Source of the DNA: Cornus controversa
Taxonomy: Eukaryota > Streptophyta > Magnoliopsida > Cornales > Cornaceae
Length of the DNA stretch: 64,000 nt
Direction of reading: 5' to 3'
Assembly: GCA_026545225.1 (NCBI GenBank)
Contig: CM048847.1
Coordinates: forward strand, 5,828,001-5,892,000
Part shown: piece by piece, positions 47,888-60,415 of the stretch
Layout of the letters: each line of letters begins with the position of its first letter
How positions within the stretch are numbered: the stretch's first letter is position 1
Translations under genes and position numbers: made by a program
Notes under the pieces: generated by a model
The model's database searches: none
What the model was told of the DNA's origin: nothing
What the model saw: the letters and a program-made list of their open reading frames with translations, nothing else

Positions 47888-48173
47888 ATAACCAATATCA
47901 GATTTAAAGACTGACTTTAAAGACCAATAAACAAAGCTTAAAGACTTTGCCGCTGCTCAAGACATCAAACTGACTCAACTATCACTATGTATAGTCCAAG
48001 TATTGCGATACTTTGGATACTTTGGTTATGGGAAGCGTAAGTTGGGATTGAGAGTGAAAAAGTTATGAGATTTGGTGAGAGTGGTTCAGGCTTAGGGAGG
48101 CTATGAATTGGGTGAGTGCTGGAGCGACTATGTTGTGAGTCGGGTGAGTGAGAGAGTGATTGAGAGAATTACT
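47888..48173. other. Unassigned stretch between LTR O and the LTR of P
   Basis: 286 bases that match nothing else in the window. No ORF, hairpin or repeat stands out beyond AAAGACTGACTTTAAAGACC near 47906. It may be older host DNA or part of an element not otherwise seen here. Confidence 0.5.
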
Positions 48174-49671
48174 TGATTTGTGTGTGAGTGTGACTCAAAA
48201 AGTATATCAATTAAAAATTTCTACACTTCGCAATAGAACGAATTCCTTGCAGAATAGGGCTATCGAAAGGGGTATCGTACCTCAGGGATTATGGTCTGAT
48301 GAGTTGGAATACTGAATTAATTCTAATTAAATTTAAGAGAAAAGAATTCTGATTTTTAAACTAAACTAATTAAAAAGATAAAATAAAATAAATCAAAGGA
48401 AATAGATAGTGAAGATAATATGAGAGAAATCTAGGGTATTTGACTTCACCACTAACTCCACAATCAATGGTCAATTGAATCAACTATAGGGGAATTACAT
48501 CATGCATAAGTGGTGTCGGTGGCTACAAGCTCACCTTCATCCGTTAAGAAGATAACATATGATTAAGGCTAAGCCATGGACTATCTTCGATTTGTATGGG
48601 CTATCTGCCTAACTACTCTAATCTAGGGTGCAGTGTGGTTCATCTTCTCTAGGCATAATCCATCAAAGCTCTTAATAATATATTCAGTGATTACCATTGT
48701 ATAATAATCGCTCTCATAATCACAGAAAATAAGAGAGATTGAGTTCGATAACAACAACTAAATATCTAAGATAAGATAAGAAATCATTGAGATTGAATTT
48801 ACAAGACTTTTATTGCTCAATTCTATAATAAGAATCCTCTAAATTACACAATCTATGCATGTATATAAAGGTCCCCAATAATTAAAACAATCAAACCATT
48901 GATGCTTTGTTAGGGCTACATCAAAACCCTAGTGGATGAACTAGCCGCTCATGGTAGAAGAAGAAGCTTCAACTGTTGAGGAAGAAGGCATCATCTTCAT
49001 GAATTATGCGTATGACTTCGTTCTCCAATGACTCTGCAAATATGTTTCTGTTCTCTTCTCAACCCTCTCAGACTCTCCAATCTCTCTCTTCTCCAACTCC
49101 AGCCTCTTATTCTTCACTTTGTTCCCCAAGAGAATGTCCTAATCCAATTAGGAATAAATTAGGGTTTCCTGCAGCACTAATCTGGTGGGTTTTTCCTACT
49201 GACTTCGGCCCAACTTTTGACCCACTAGAAGTCCGATTTACAGCATTTTCGTGAAATACAGAAATGTGCAGAATAAAATTTCGTTCAACCTTGCGCGTAA
49301 ATTATATCAAATTGAGGCTCAGAAATAAGACTTCTGGTCCATTTTCTAAAACGGGATTAAGACTGTATTATGCGCAGATTTGGGCTTCAGGCCCGAAACC
49401 TTCTTAAGCAGCTGTAACTCTCTTGGACCTCTTCCTTGGGCTGATTTGAGTTGAAATAAATGGTTGAATGAATCTCCTTGATGTAGGCTTCATCTACCCA
49501 TCTTGGATGTTTTATTTAAAAGTCCAAAAGCTTGGTTTAACTGAAATAATCATTAAGGCCCTGAAAATAAAGAAAATACTAAAACGAAGTAAAATAATAA
49601 AATAATCTATCCCTAAGAGAATAAAATACATAATTTAAGAGAGTAGAATGCGTAACATTCAACGCCTATCA
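48174..49671 (-). repeat. 3' LTR of P
   Basis: 1498 bases, start TGATAGGCGTTG at 49671 (minus), end at 48174. It is the inverted counterpart of solo LTR G (14115-15620), so this family inserted at least twice in the window. Confidence 0.88.
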
Positions 49672-49708
49672 TACTCCCAAACTTACATATTGCTAGTTCC
49701 TTAGCAAT
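49672..49708 (-). promoter_or_regulatory. Hairpin plus polypurine tract of P
   Basis: Minus-strand ATTGCTAAGGAACTAGCAAT (49708-49689) followed by ATGTAAGTTTGGGAG next to the LTR. Same layout as in C and J. Confidence 0.82.
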
Positions 49709-51276
49709 AGAATTAAACGAAACTAAAACAAAAGAAACTAATAAATACTAACTAAACTACCCAACTCCACTTTCATTGGAGAAACAATTGGATTTAGTAT
49801 ATGCAACAAGCCTTTGAACCCCTAGGTTCCCCCTAGTGGACGAGTATAGTCTCGTGAGGGTTTCCAGAAATGTTACCCACAAACATTCAAAATTCTATTT
49901 CAACATTAATTCAAGAAGAAGATTACAATATATAATTCAAAGCAATGGTCCCCACACATAATTCACATCAACATATCTCAAAATAATTAACTCTAGCTCC
50001 CTTGTGTAAAGTGAACTAGCAATCATCTCATGTAGCATAACCAAGCTCTGAATATATTAAGGCACATACCCCTTCCAACTCACTAGCTCCCCTTATTGAA
50101 ATCATACTTCCAAACATGAATACATGACTTTTCCATTTTTTTTTCATTCTTTTTTTCATTACTTTATTAGTTGTGCAATGTCTTGATCTATTAAGCTTTC
50201 TGAAAGATCCATGTAGCACGCTTTCAGTCAGCGACTCCCAAACCAGATGGCTTTAGGGCACTAGGCTTTAAGATACCCTGGAGACCTAATTACTCGAATC
50301 AGTCAAGCTACAAATCAAGACAACCAATGCTCATCTTTTCTCACCCTTTCACTTTTGACGTGAACACTCCGTACTTCCTGAGGCATAGAGGCCCTGTTAC
50401 TCATGAAAAGGATCAAATTGATTTGCTTATTCATCACATTTTTTCTTTTTTTTCTTTTCACTTCTTTTCTTTTTCATTGAAGTCAAGTAAAACATATTAT
50501 CGGTACTCATTCTCAAGAGTAATATCATCGGTAATATCAAGCATATGTAACTCAATAACTCAGAGCATAGGTTTATACCTCACAAGATTATGCTAGTGTG
50601 TTTGTGCATGTAAGGAAACTAAAATTAATCACTTCAAAACATGTTATTGCAAATCATGATTAAAACCACATAATTTAAACCACAGGTTTCAAAATTTTAA
50701 CACATACTCAAACATTGCAAGTTAAGCACATACATAAGGTATTAATCCCTTGAAAAATGTCAAAACATTCTATCTAAAAATAAAACAAAAGAAAATCAAA
50801 TGAACAAACTAAGAAAATAAAATAAATAAAAATCCTAAAACAAGAAGAATTTCACAAATTTCCCCCCATATTGCACTAAGCATAAAAATAGGCATCGCCT
50901 CACCCCCAAACTTAAACTATACAGTGTCCTCAATGTACTACCAATTCAAAGCATAGAGAAGAGTAAGAACGATGTTACTAGAAATTTGGAGTAGGAGTGC
51001 AAGAAAATAGAGCACACCAAGTTGTAAGAAGGCAATGCAAGCACACCCCCAAACTTGGATGGTACAACCAGTCAAAACAAACCACTATACCCCAAAAGAT
51101 CAAGTGAAATAGCATGGGTGAAAATAAAAATGAAAGAGAAAAATCTTAAAAAAAATAAATTATTTTTTTTCATTTTTAAAATTTTTTTTTTATAAAAATC
51201 TAACTACATAAAGAAAGATAAACGAAAAAGAAAAATAAAAACTAAAAATAAAATACAAAAGATGGTTACCTTCCTG
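49709..51276 (-). other. 3' non-coding region of P
   Basis: Non-coding, AT-rich. It contains the conserved ATTTAGTATATGCAACAAG (49792-49810), the block GACTCCCAAACCA..TTTAGGGCA (50233-50265), the hairpin-plus-AAGTTTGGGGG at 50936-50903 (one mismatch in the stem), and CATCCAAGTTTGGGGG near 51057-51042 (minus). Confidence 0.78.
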
Positions 51277-52453
51277 TCAAGGATGTGGTGGTGACTGAGC
51301 ATCCGGATCCAAGTTTGCTTGGCGCATCAGTGCACGTAGCATCATCCTCATCTCTAGTTGGTCTTGGCGAGTATCATGAAAGTGATCCACCATCTCTGTC
51401 CTCATTGCTCCAAACTGTGTGGAGACCTCTGTCTGTAAGGTGCCAAACTGGGCTGTCAACCCAGCAATTTGCCCCTCTAAAGACTGATAACCATGGCCAC
51501 CAGCCTGTGCATGCACCTCCTCTTCCTCTGCTTCCATCTCCTCTGGATCTTCTATCGGTGGTGGTATATCTATATGCTCTCCTCCCTGGGTCAACCGAGA
51601 TACTTCACCAGGCGCCGCTATGACTTTCTGGTGCATATGAGATCGGCTCAAATTCCAATCATGCGTGCCATAATGAAGATCACGTGGAAAGGCAAGCTCG
51701 TCCTCATGGACTGCATACCCTGTCACTTGCACTGTCTGGTGCCTTGGCCACAACCTTAGAATAGAACTTCTCCATCTGGCCCTAGACAATCTGTGGGAAC
51801 GACAGCCAATGCCCAAAATGTATAGCATATAAGGATCTGAGGAACTCTTGATGTCTCTCGATTTTATGTCCAATTGGACATACATTCTTGAGTAGAACAG
51901 CATCAAAGAACCATAAGTGATTTGACATTGAAGACTTGGAAGTTGCATTCCTTTTCGGCCTGGAAAACTGATTAGCACACAAACGTGCAACCAAATTACC
52001 CACTGACAAATCGTCGGGTAGAGGAGTATAGATATGAGACAAATCATCTGGGCACTCATGAGGATAACCCATGGCAATGGTAATGGATGACATGTCCACC
52101 TGAACTATTGTTCCATCTACTGAAGAAATAAGCACCTCCCGCTCATCAGGATTTGGCATTAGATTCTGATAAAACACCTTGACAAGCCTCGGGTAGATAG
52201 TAGAAGAGAGTGGAACAAAAATGGACGCCGACCGATGACGACGGATGTCGAAAATCCCTCATCTTATCTTGGGAAACATACCATAGAGTTCAGCGATGTC
52301 AAACGTGGTTTCAAAGTTCAAAGCCCTTGTATGCCATCTCTCTTGAATACCTTCTCGGCGAGATTGTGAAGAACCGGTAGTTAGATCATTCCTCGCTCGG
52401 CGAGGATTATGTGAACTTGAAGAACCTTGGTGACTTGCTCTCTTAGGTGCCAT
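51277..52453 (-). pseudogene. Plant-transposon-like ORF (MAPKR type) of P (fossil)
   Basis: Minus strand, starting MAPKRASHQGSSSS at 52453. The middle resembles the putative plant transposon protein domain seen in many LTR-linked plant ORFs: FYQNLMPNPDE, then LWFFDAVLLKNVCP, ERHQEFLRSLY and HFGHWLSFPQ. The C-terminal third is acidic (DPEEMEAEEEE) and then helical with QFGTLQTEVSTQFG repeats, a likely coiled coil. J encodes a clear relative (LWFLDTVLIKNACP). The function is unknown. It is broken by about two breaks. Confidence 0.72.
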
Positions 52454-52899
52454 AGAAATAGAAAAAGTGTGGTTGAGGAATTAAATCGAACACTTGGCGT
52501 GCACAATTAAATTGTAACCTTCAACCTCCTCTTTTTGGTAATTTTTTCACCCAAATCGAACAAGTAAATGCACCAAATTGATCCCCCAAACTTGGTCTTC
52601 AAAAGCCCTCTAAAAGAATTGCACAATTTCACTAAAGAAAAACTTCACTTACTTTGATGTTGAACTTGAAAAAGTGAGAGCTTCCTTTGAGAACTAGTGA
52701 TTTTTGATCCAATTTGATGTTGAAGTTGATGATGATCAATGTTGAATTCTTGTTTAATAATCACCAATTAAAGGAAATAATTTTTTAGTTGAAGTAGGAC
52801 TTGAATTGGAGTTCAAAGAGGTCTAGGATGCAAGTGGTAGCAACAAAGGAGGAGAGGTGGTCCATTTATAGGAGGGAGTCTCGGCCAGCCCACCCATAG

Positions 52900-53012
52900 G
52901 CCTGGGCGATCGATCCCCCTTAGGGTGGGTGATCGATCGCCCACCTGCTGGTGGGGACCTTCAAGAATTCACATGGGGCGATCGATCCCCCTTGACTGGG
53001 GCGATCGATCCC
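52900..53012. repeat. GCGATCGATC palindrome cluster
   Basis: Four copies of GGGCGATCGATCCCCC or a close variant, including GGTGATCGATCGCCCACC, within 113 bases in the spacer of P. Confidence 0.85.
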
Positions 53013-53284
53013 CCCCTGGATGCCTGTTGGACCTCCATCGCCCAAGTTCGACCGAGACTTGATAATTTTGAGTCTCCATCGCCCAAGGTCACCGAGAGCA
53101 CGATTTTTCACCCATCTTGAGTTCAAATACCTCGGTACACCTCTTGGCATCCTCCAGAAGCAACTTATACATCAAAAATTCAAAGAAAAAACATTAAAAC
53201 GCAACTAAAATTGAAAGAAAACTTAAGAAAACTAAAACTAAAAATTAAAATCAAAGAAAACTAAAGCAAATAAAGTATAGAAAT

Positions 53285-53723
53285 ACATACAAAACCTACA
53301 ATTTAACGTCCGTAGGAGACCATCAATTCTCCGAAGGGATTAAGTCGGATAGACGGGATCCGTCAAATCGACGGACTCTACGTCTCTTCTTAGCACACAT
53401 CCTTCCACACAATGTTTCAACCTTTGCCCATTAACTTTCATCAAACCAATTCCAAACAATTGTTCATCCAAAAATGAGTCTCGAATAGGTAATGCATCGA
53501 CCACCGACTCAAACTCAATCCGAGATAAATAGTCCGCAACCACATTCTCTGTCCCCTTTTTGTCTTTTATCTCCAAATTAAATTATTGCAGCAATAAAAT
53601 CCATCGAATAAGACGCGGTTTGGTTTCTTTCTTTGCCAATAAGTGTCTCAATGCTGCATGATCAGAGTAGACAACCACCTTAGACCCCAATAAATAAGAA
53701 CAAAACTTGTCCAGGGCAAATAC
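53285..53723 (-). pseudogene. RNase H C-terminal part and linker of P (fossil)
   Basis: Minus-strand coding with KDKKGTENVVADYLSRIE, the usual RNase H end of Athila/Tat elements, followed by PIRDSFLDEQLFGI and DLTDPVYPT. Ends at L2. Confidence 0.8.
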
Positions 53724-54015
53724 TGTAAGGATCGGAATAATTTGGACCGGACCTATTTTTTTTTTTTTGAATAAATTAAAATTCGAAAATATGTTATATA
53801 TATATATATGGAATTATATATATATATATGAAGTTGGAGGATATAGATATATATATATATATATGGGAATATATATATATATATATATAAGCATATGGTG
53901 GGTCCATATGTGATTATGGATAAATAGAGAGGGATCTTGGTAATTATATAAGTAAGTGTGGGAAAATACATGTGAATACATGTATTGTGTGATGTTATGT
54001 ATGTATATATAAATA

Positions 54016-54052
<37 letters not shown>

Positions 54053-57000
54053 GAGGAGGATAAGTGGACCAAAAGAAAGGGAAAAGAAGAGAAGAGACCA
54101 AAAGTGGTCTCGGCTGGGAAAGAAGAAAAGAAGAAAGAAAAAAGAAAAGAAAGAGAAAAAGAAAAGGAAAAAGAAAAGAAAAGAAAAAGAAGAGAGAGAA
54201 GGAGAAGTCGGGGAGAGAGAGAGTGGAACCGAGATCGGGGAGAGAGAGGCCGAGATCGGGAGAGAGGAGAAGGGCTTCGGCCGGCCGTCGGCAATGGGGG
54301 TGACCGGCGGTGGTTGCAGGTGAGCCCGGTCAGCTGGATCGCTGGTGGGTCTTGCGGGGGACTCGATTCACAGGGGCGATTTCAGCTGGGTTCGCTGGTT
54401 CGGCCGAAGGTGAGATCGACTGGTGGTGCTCACGGCGGGGCTTCGCCTGGGCGACGGCGAAGGCTGTGCTCCGGCAGCGGCTGACGGCGATGGTGGCTCG
54501 CAGTGGTTGTAGGTGGGTTCGGTGGTGCGAGCTTCCTGGTTCGCAGCTTCGGCTGGTGGTGGTTCGAGCGAGGGGGCTGTTGTGGGTTTGGGTTCACGGC
54601 TGGTGGTGCCCGTGACACGGCGGTGGTTGGTTCCGGCTACTCTAGCGGCAGCGGAGGGGATCATTTTCAACGGTGGGTTCCAATGGGTGGAACTTGGGGA
54701 CCGGGTTCCGCTGAGTGGGTTTTCTCTGTGGGTTGCTCGCAGTTTCGTAGTCCATGGTGATTCCACGGGTTGGGTCCTCGCGGCTAAAAGTTCAGGGGCC
54801 TTTGCAGGTGGTGTTAACTAGTTTCGGTTAAGCGACACATGGTGGTCGCTGGTGGTGGTTTTTCGGCAGTGGGGGGCTTGGTTCTCATGGTTGTTTGGAC
54901 AGCTTACTTTGGTAATGAGGATGGTCACAGTTTGGGCTTCGTTTGATTGTGTTGGCTGGTTTTGGTGGCAGCCAGGTTGGTGGTTGCTTGATGATGATGG
55001 TGGTGGTGTACATGGCAGAATTTGGCCTGCCTATTTACATTGTTTTGATTGGAGGATTTCCTGGGTGAAATTTGGGGCAAGTGTATATAATGGAGTGTGT
55101 GTGTTCAACACATTCATATATGGGTTGGGTTGGACATGACAGTGAGTCGAAATTGGTTATTTGGGTTAATTCAGATGTGGACTGAAATTAGTTACGGGCT
55201 TGAATTGCACATGGGGTTCGGTTGGCAACTCGGGTTGTGGGTTGTTTTGGGTAGCCGAACGAGAGGGATTCACAACTGGCTATGATTTGGCTGAACTGGA
55301 CCGGACATGGAAAAAGGGCCGCTTTGCAAGCGCGGACTTGGCGAAAGCGGGACTTAAGGCAAGTTGATTCTTGCCTCTATCTCTTACAAATATTTTTGAT
55401 ATGTTGGTTAAATTTCCTATGTCCCTTAATTTGATCATAGGTGGCTTATATATATATATGTACATTTATATATATATGTGGGTGGATGTTGCATACGTGC
55501 GGGATGTGGGGATATATGTATATATATATATATATACATATGTGTGGTTTTGGGAAGCGATGGCATGTTAAATTTAATCGCTTAATTGCATTGTGATATG
55601 CATGTATTGTATTGATTGAGATAATGTAAAAAGTATGCAAAATTACATGCATGTTTAGCTATGTGTTATATTGTATGCATATGTGGTTTTTATGTATGGT
55701 GTTGAATATATATGTGATTATATATATGGTTGCAGTGATAGAAATGCATGATAAGTATGAATGTAACTTATGGCGAGCATTTGAAAAGCATGAAATGTGC
55801 TAAGTGTTTAATATGTTCTTGATACATATGTGGGTGATGTAATATATATGTGTATATATATTGTGATTGGAATGCATGTTAGCTACTTGTAATGAATACA
55901 TGCATTGAATGAGAGCATGACTGTATTTATGCTAGTGTACGTGCATATGTGATTTATATGCAGGATATGACATATATGTGTTTATATGTGGTAGTGTGGA
56001 TACGGGATGCATACTAGCTATATATATTTATATATTGAATGTGTGCATCGGTTATAGCATGATAAAAACGTGCTAAAGTTGGAGTGTATTGCATATATGA
56101 GGTATTATGCAGGTTTTGAACATGTATGTGCTATATATGTTGGAATGTGATGAGAAGTATGCTAAATACTTCTTTTTAGTATTCATAGGCATGGGTTGAT
56201 GCATGAAAATATTATGCTATGTATATATGCATCCATATTGCATATATGTGAGGGAAATGACACGTACGTGGTTATGTGTGGGTTTATGTGGAGATGAAAT
56301 GCATGCTATGTACTTTTAACCAGCTTAGGTATTGTGAGACAGGAACATTGAATGTTTGGTTGTTATATGCTCGAAATGGATATATGGTGCCGTTGTGAGG
56401 AAACGGGGAGTGTGGTTAAATCACCAGAGTAGGTCAATACTCGGTCACGGTGAGGGTGTTGGAGCGGTTACGTCACCTTGGAGTAGGTAAATACTCGGTG
56501 ACAGTGGTCTATCCACCTTGGAGTAGGTAGATACTCGGTGGCGGTGCAGAGATGGTCTAACCACCTTGAACCATCTAAGACTCGGTGACGGTGCTGATAT
56601 GGTCTAATCATCTTGAGTCAAAATAAGCTCAGTGGCGGTGCTGATATGGTCTAACCACTTTGAACCACCTAATACTCGGTGTCGGTGCTGATATGGTCTA
56701 ATCACCTTGAGTAAACAAGTAATTGGTGACGGTGCTGATATGGTCTAATCACCAATGGGCAAACCAAAATATTGCCCCGGAAGTATGACGTTGGCGGAGT
56801 AGGTCAAGGTCGTGAGATGGTTGTGGGAGGCGTTCCAGGTCACATGATTGGTTGAGAATCATGTTAGGATATCGGGTTGAGCCCGAGAGAGAGACAAGTG
56901 TGTGAACTTGCTTACATTATCGATTGTGAAGCATGCTATGTGTTAAACGCATTCTTATATATGCGTTGTTTGTGACAGAACATGATATATGTTGGATATC

Positions 57001-57918
57001 TATTGCTTTTACGCATGTTATATGGTTTAAATGCATCTTTATTGCATTTGGGATGTGCTACTTGACGAGTAGGAGATGTGGTAGTTGATTTACATCTATT
57101 ATGTAAATGTGTTGACATATATGTTCTATATACATATTGATGCTTGATGTTTACTGCTTTCAAGCATGTTGAAAATGAGTTCTAAAATCATGTGTTGTGG
57201 ATTTTGTTTGTTTATATGTGTTAGAGTAGCCATATACATCATTGGTTCATGCATGCTAGGTGGGGCATGGTCTTAAATATTGTGATATATTTAAGTGCAT
57301 GTATATTTTTGAGAATATCCGAGGATCGACCTGCTGCTGTGATGATAGTATGGTTCTACATACCTTGTTGGGCCTTTGAGCTCACCCCCTCCCAGGTTTT
57401 GCAGGTATTACTGATTTTGAAGTTAGTTAGGGGGATCGGTAGTCCCAGTTGCAGAGGTAGTAAGTAGATTCCTTAGAATCTAATGTATGTCCAGGATAGT
57501 GGATAGATAGATGCTTTACATTTGGATTAAATGTATAAAGCGATTATGTTGATTCAGTCCTTCAATTGTATTTTATTCATGTGATGTATGTATTTAATAC
57601 GGACATTCAAGGACTAAGGCATGTATATTTATGATTGAATTATGCATGTTGTAGAAATATTGGGGGGACACGGGCCCAGAAGTGTCCATTTTTATTGTTT
57701 AGATATAAATGCTGGGGGGACACGTGCCCAGAAGTGTCCATATAAATTGTAAAGCAGGTATATCATGCCAGGAGCTGATTATTTAGAATGGGTCATGCCC
57801 AATTTTCGTAAAAATGATAGAAAATTGAGGTTGCATGATTAGGTGGTGGTTAGAGCGTGAGGGTGATCTCACGGGATTCACACCTCGGTTTTCGGGCCTC
57901 GGGAATCGGGGCGTGACA
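53724..57918 (+). repeat. Element L2: solo LTR of the B/D family
   Basis: A 4195-base LTR with a perfect target duplication AATAC (53719-53723 and 57919-57923), inserted in RNase H of P. It starts TGTAAGGATC and ends GGGGCGTGACA. Its layout follows L1 closely: TA repeats, TG repeat (54030-54050), purine tract (about 54110-54210), GC-rich stretch, hairpin and CTGATATGGTCTAA repeats (56420-56760), block ending TTTTGCAG (57397-57404) and paired GGACACGKGCCC motifs (near 57665 and 57718). The intact duplication and close likeness to L1 suggest a recent insertion. Confidence 0.93.
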
Positions 57919-58982
57919 AATACTATAGCTAGAAACTCTTTCTCTGTGGTTGTATAATTAAGTTGGGCATCAGAGAGAGTCTTACTAGCGTAGTAGATGA
58001 CATATGGTCGTTTCACTTCTCTTTGTCCCAACACTGCTCCCACTGCATAATTAGAGGCATCACACATGATTTCAAAAGGTAGAGCCCTTTTTGGAGATTA
58101 CATGATTGGTGCAGAGGATAACAAGGACCGAAGCTTTTCAAAAGCTTGCACACATTCTTCATCAAAGATAAAGGGAACATCTTTAGATAACAAATGGCAC
58201 AATTGTCGAGCAATTTTACTGAAATCCTTGATAAATCTTCTATAGAACCCAGCATGGCCTAAGAAAGATCGAACTTGCCTTACCGAAGTTGGATGACGCA
58301 GAGTTGCAATTAGATCGGTCTTTGCTTTATCAACTTCCATGCCTTTTTCTGACACAATATGGCCCAATACAATACCCTCTTTTACCATGAAATGGCTCTT
58401 CTCCCAACTAAGTACCAAATTACGTTCTCGGCACCTATGAAGCACAAGTGATAAATTGCTCAAACAGTTTTCAAAGGATGATCCAAAAAGAGAGAAATCA
58501 TCCATGAACACTTCCAAGAATTTTTCCACCATGTCAGAAAAGATGGCCATCATACACCTCTGGAATGTCGCCGGAGCATTACACAATCCAAGTGGCATAC
58601 GACGATAAGCAAAAGTACCAAAGGGATAAGTGAAAGTAGTCTTTTCTTGATCTTCTAGATCCATAGCCACTTGGTTATTACTAGAGTAGCCATCCAGAAA
58701 GCAATAATAGCTCTGATTAGCTAACCTTTCAAGTATTTGATCAATGAATGGAAGAGGGAAGTGATCCTTCCTTGTCACAGAATTGAGCTTTCTATAATCA
58801 ATGTAAACATGCCAACATGTGGCAGTACGTTATGGAACAAGCTCTCCCATAGAGTTAGGGACAATGGTAAGACCAGACTTTTTTGGAACCACTTGTGTTG
58901 GACTCACCCATGTGCTGTCAGAAATTGGATAAATGATACCTGCATCAAGTAACTTGATGATGTGGCTAAACTCAAATTATAT
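57919..58982 (-). pseudogene. Reverse transcriptase and RNase H N-terminal part of P (fossil)
   Basis: Minus strand. RT motifs: PKKSGLTIVPN, VTRKDHFPLPFIDQILERLA, YRRMPLGLCNAPATFQRCM, the catalytic FMDDFSLFG (about 58515-58489), LGHIVSEKGMEVD and SFLGHAGFYRRFIKDFSKIA, then RNase H MCDASNYAVGAVLGQR and YYASKTLSDAQLNYTTTEKE. These variants are typical of the Athila/Tat branch, unlike the chromovirus type in A. The N-terminal RT is missing beyond J. Broken. Confidence 0.87.
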
Positions 58983-60378
58983 TGTAAGCTTAATTTTGCC
59001 CTTTTTATCAAAATATAATTTAACCACTCGCAAGAGCACGAATCTTTGTAGATAAGGTTCTATATAGAGGGTATCAATCCCACGAGGACTAGTCGCAATT
59101 GTCTTAAAGAAAGATTAATTCTACTTTAATCCTAAAAACAAGTTTTTGGATTGTTGTTTATAATCTATTGCATGAATGTAATGATAATAAAAGTAAAAAG
59201 TTTAAAGTTGGGAGAGAGAACTAGGGTTGGTTTCCACCGCTAGCCATTCACATGTTCATAAGTGTAGCAAGCATGAGATTCATTAATTAAATGCCTAACA
59301 ATGTCATTAGGCTTGTGACCTCAATGACATATCAAAAGATCAATGTGTTTGTCCACCTATCATAATCCATCTTCAATAAGCATAGCTCTTCAACCTAACT
59401 AACTATCTAATTACCTTACTTTCTAAGTGAACCTACATGCATCCAAGCTACCTTATCTTGGCATGGTTTATACAAACAAACACAACACATTCATTTAAAC
59501 ACCATTATCTAGCCATCATTTGCACTTCTTGTGGAATATGCAAATGTTGGGCATTCATATGGAAGAATCTATTCTAAGACAAGAATAAAACCAAAGCCAC
59601 ATGAATATATAGAAGAAATGTATTAGTGTACATGATCACTAGGCTAAATAATCAACGTTTAATTACAAATCCCAAGTGCTACAAGAAGGAACAAGTTTAC
59701 ATGGCTAGGGGTTGAAACCAACACCCTAGTAGAAGAGTTAGTTGCTCATGGTTGCCTTGCACTCTTCCATTGATGGAGAAGATGAAGCTTCTTGGTCTGG
59801 TTCAGCTCCTTCTCCTCTCTCCCGAATGTCTCTCCTTCTAATGCTCTGATGTGTGTTGAGAGATATGAGATATGTGGCGATTTGGTGCTTTAAGGCTTCC
59901 TTTTCAACCTTGGGGGCCCACCATATATATATATATATATCAATATATACATCTATTATATCAAGAAGGTCCCCAAGGGTCTTGTTCAAGTCAGACAATC
60001 CCCTTAAGTCGTGCAAAAAGGGGGATTTTGTTGCAAGTGGGAGAGCAGGTGAGCAAGTGGCCAAGTGGGTTCTGCAGAATCTCGATCAATTGAGATTGGA
60101 TCTCGATTGATCGAGATTTCGATCAATCGAAATGAGATCTCGATCAATCGAGATCTCGATTGATCGAGATCATCATCTCGATTGATCGAGATGCCTTTGG
60201 CTGTAATTTCTGATTTTTCTCTTGAACTGCAAAAAGCCTCAAACTTTGCTCCATTTACTCCAAGACCTGCAATACATCAAAAACACAAAAATACCGTAAA
60301 CATATCTCGGTAAACGCAAAAACAGAATTAACATATGCAATAAAGAGGGTTCAAATGCATAAAATTGAACACTTATCA
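58983..60378 (-). repeat. 3' LTR of J
   Basis: 1396 bases; start TGATAAGTGTTCAATT at 60378 (minus), end TTAAGCTTACA at 58983. It contains a palindromic minisatellite (60072-60191), a short TA repeat (59922-59940) and, near its end, CCTCGTGGGATTGATACCC (minus, near 59085), a phrase common in plant LTRs of this type. Confidence 0.85.
60072..60191 (-). repeat. Palindromic minisatellite in the LTR of J
   Basis: About six copies of CTCGATTGATCGAG or TTCGATCAATCGAA in 120 bases, nearly identical to units in the LTR of A. Confidence 0.9.
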
Positions 60379-60415
60379 CACCCCCAAACTTACATATTGC
60401 TAGTCCCTTAGCAAT
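60379..60415 (-). promoter_or_regulatory. Hairpin plus polypurine tract of J
   Basis: Minus-strand ATTGCTAAGGGACTAGCAAT (60415-60396) then ATGTAAGTTTGGGGGTG abutting the LTR. Confidence 0.85.

Larger units (their letters stand above)
48174..58982 (-). mobile_element. Element P: Athila/Tat-like element, 3' part, with nested L2
   Basis: Minus strand: RT (58982-58070), RNase H (58067-57919 and 53723-53530, split by L2), linker to about 53285, a spacer with palindromes, a plant-transposon-like ORF (52453-51277), non-coding 3' region, polypurine tract and 3' LTR (49671-48174). No integrase is visible between RNase H and the ORF. The 5' part is off the window beyond J. Broken by several breaks. 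It is possible that the RT-RNase H part and the ORF/LTR part belong to two elements joined here. Confidence 0.7.

Noticed and set aside
50327-50596. ORF in the 3' region of P
   Set aside because: Overlaps conserved non-coding blocks, is low complexity, and the matching part of J encodes nothing similar.
52900-53012. GATCGATC cluster as a bacterial-type or restriction-linked origin
   Set aside because: The context is clearly plant retroelement DNA; it is better described as a local palindrome cluster.
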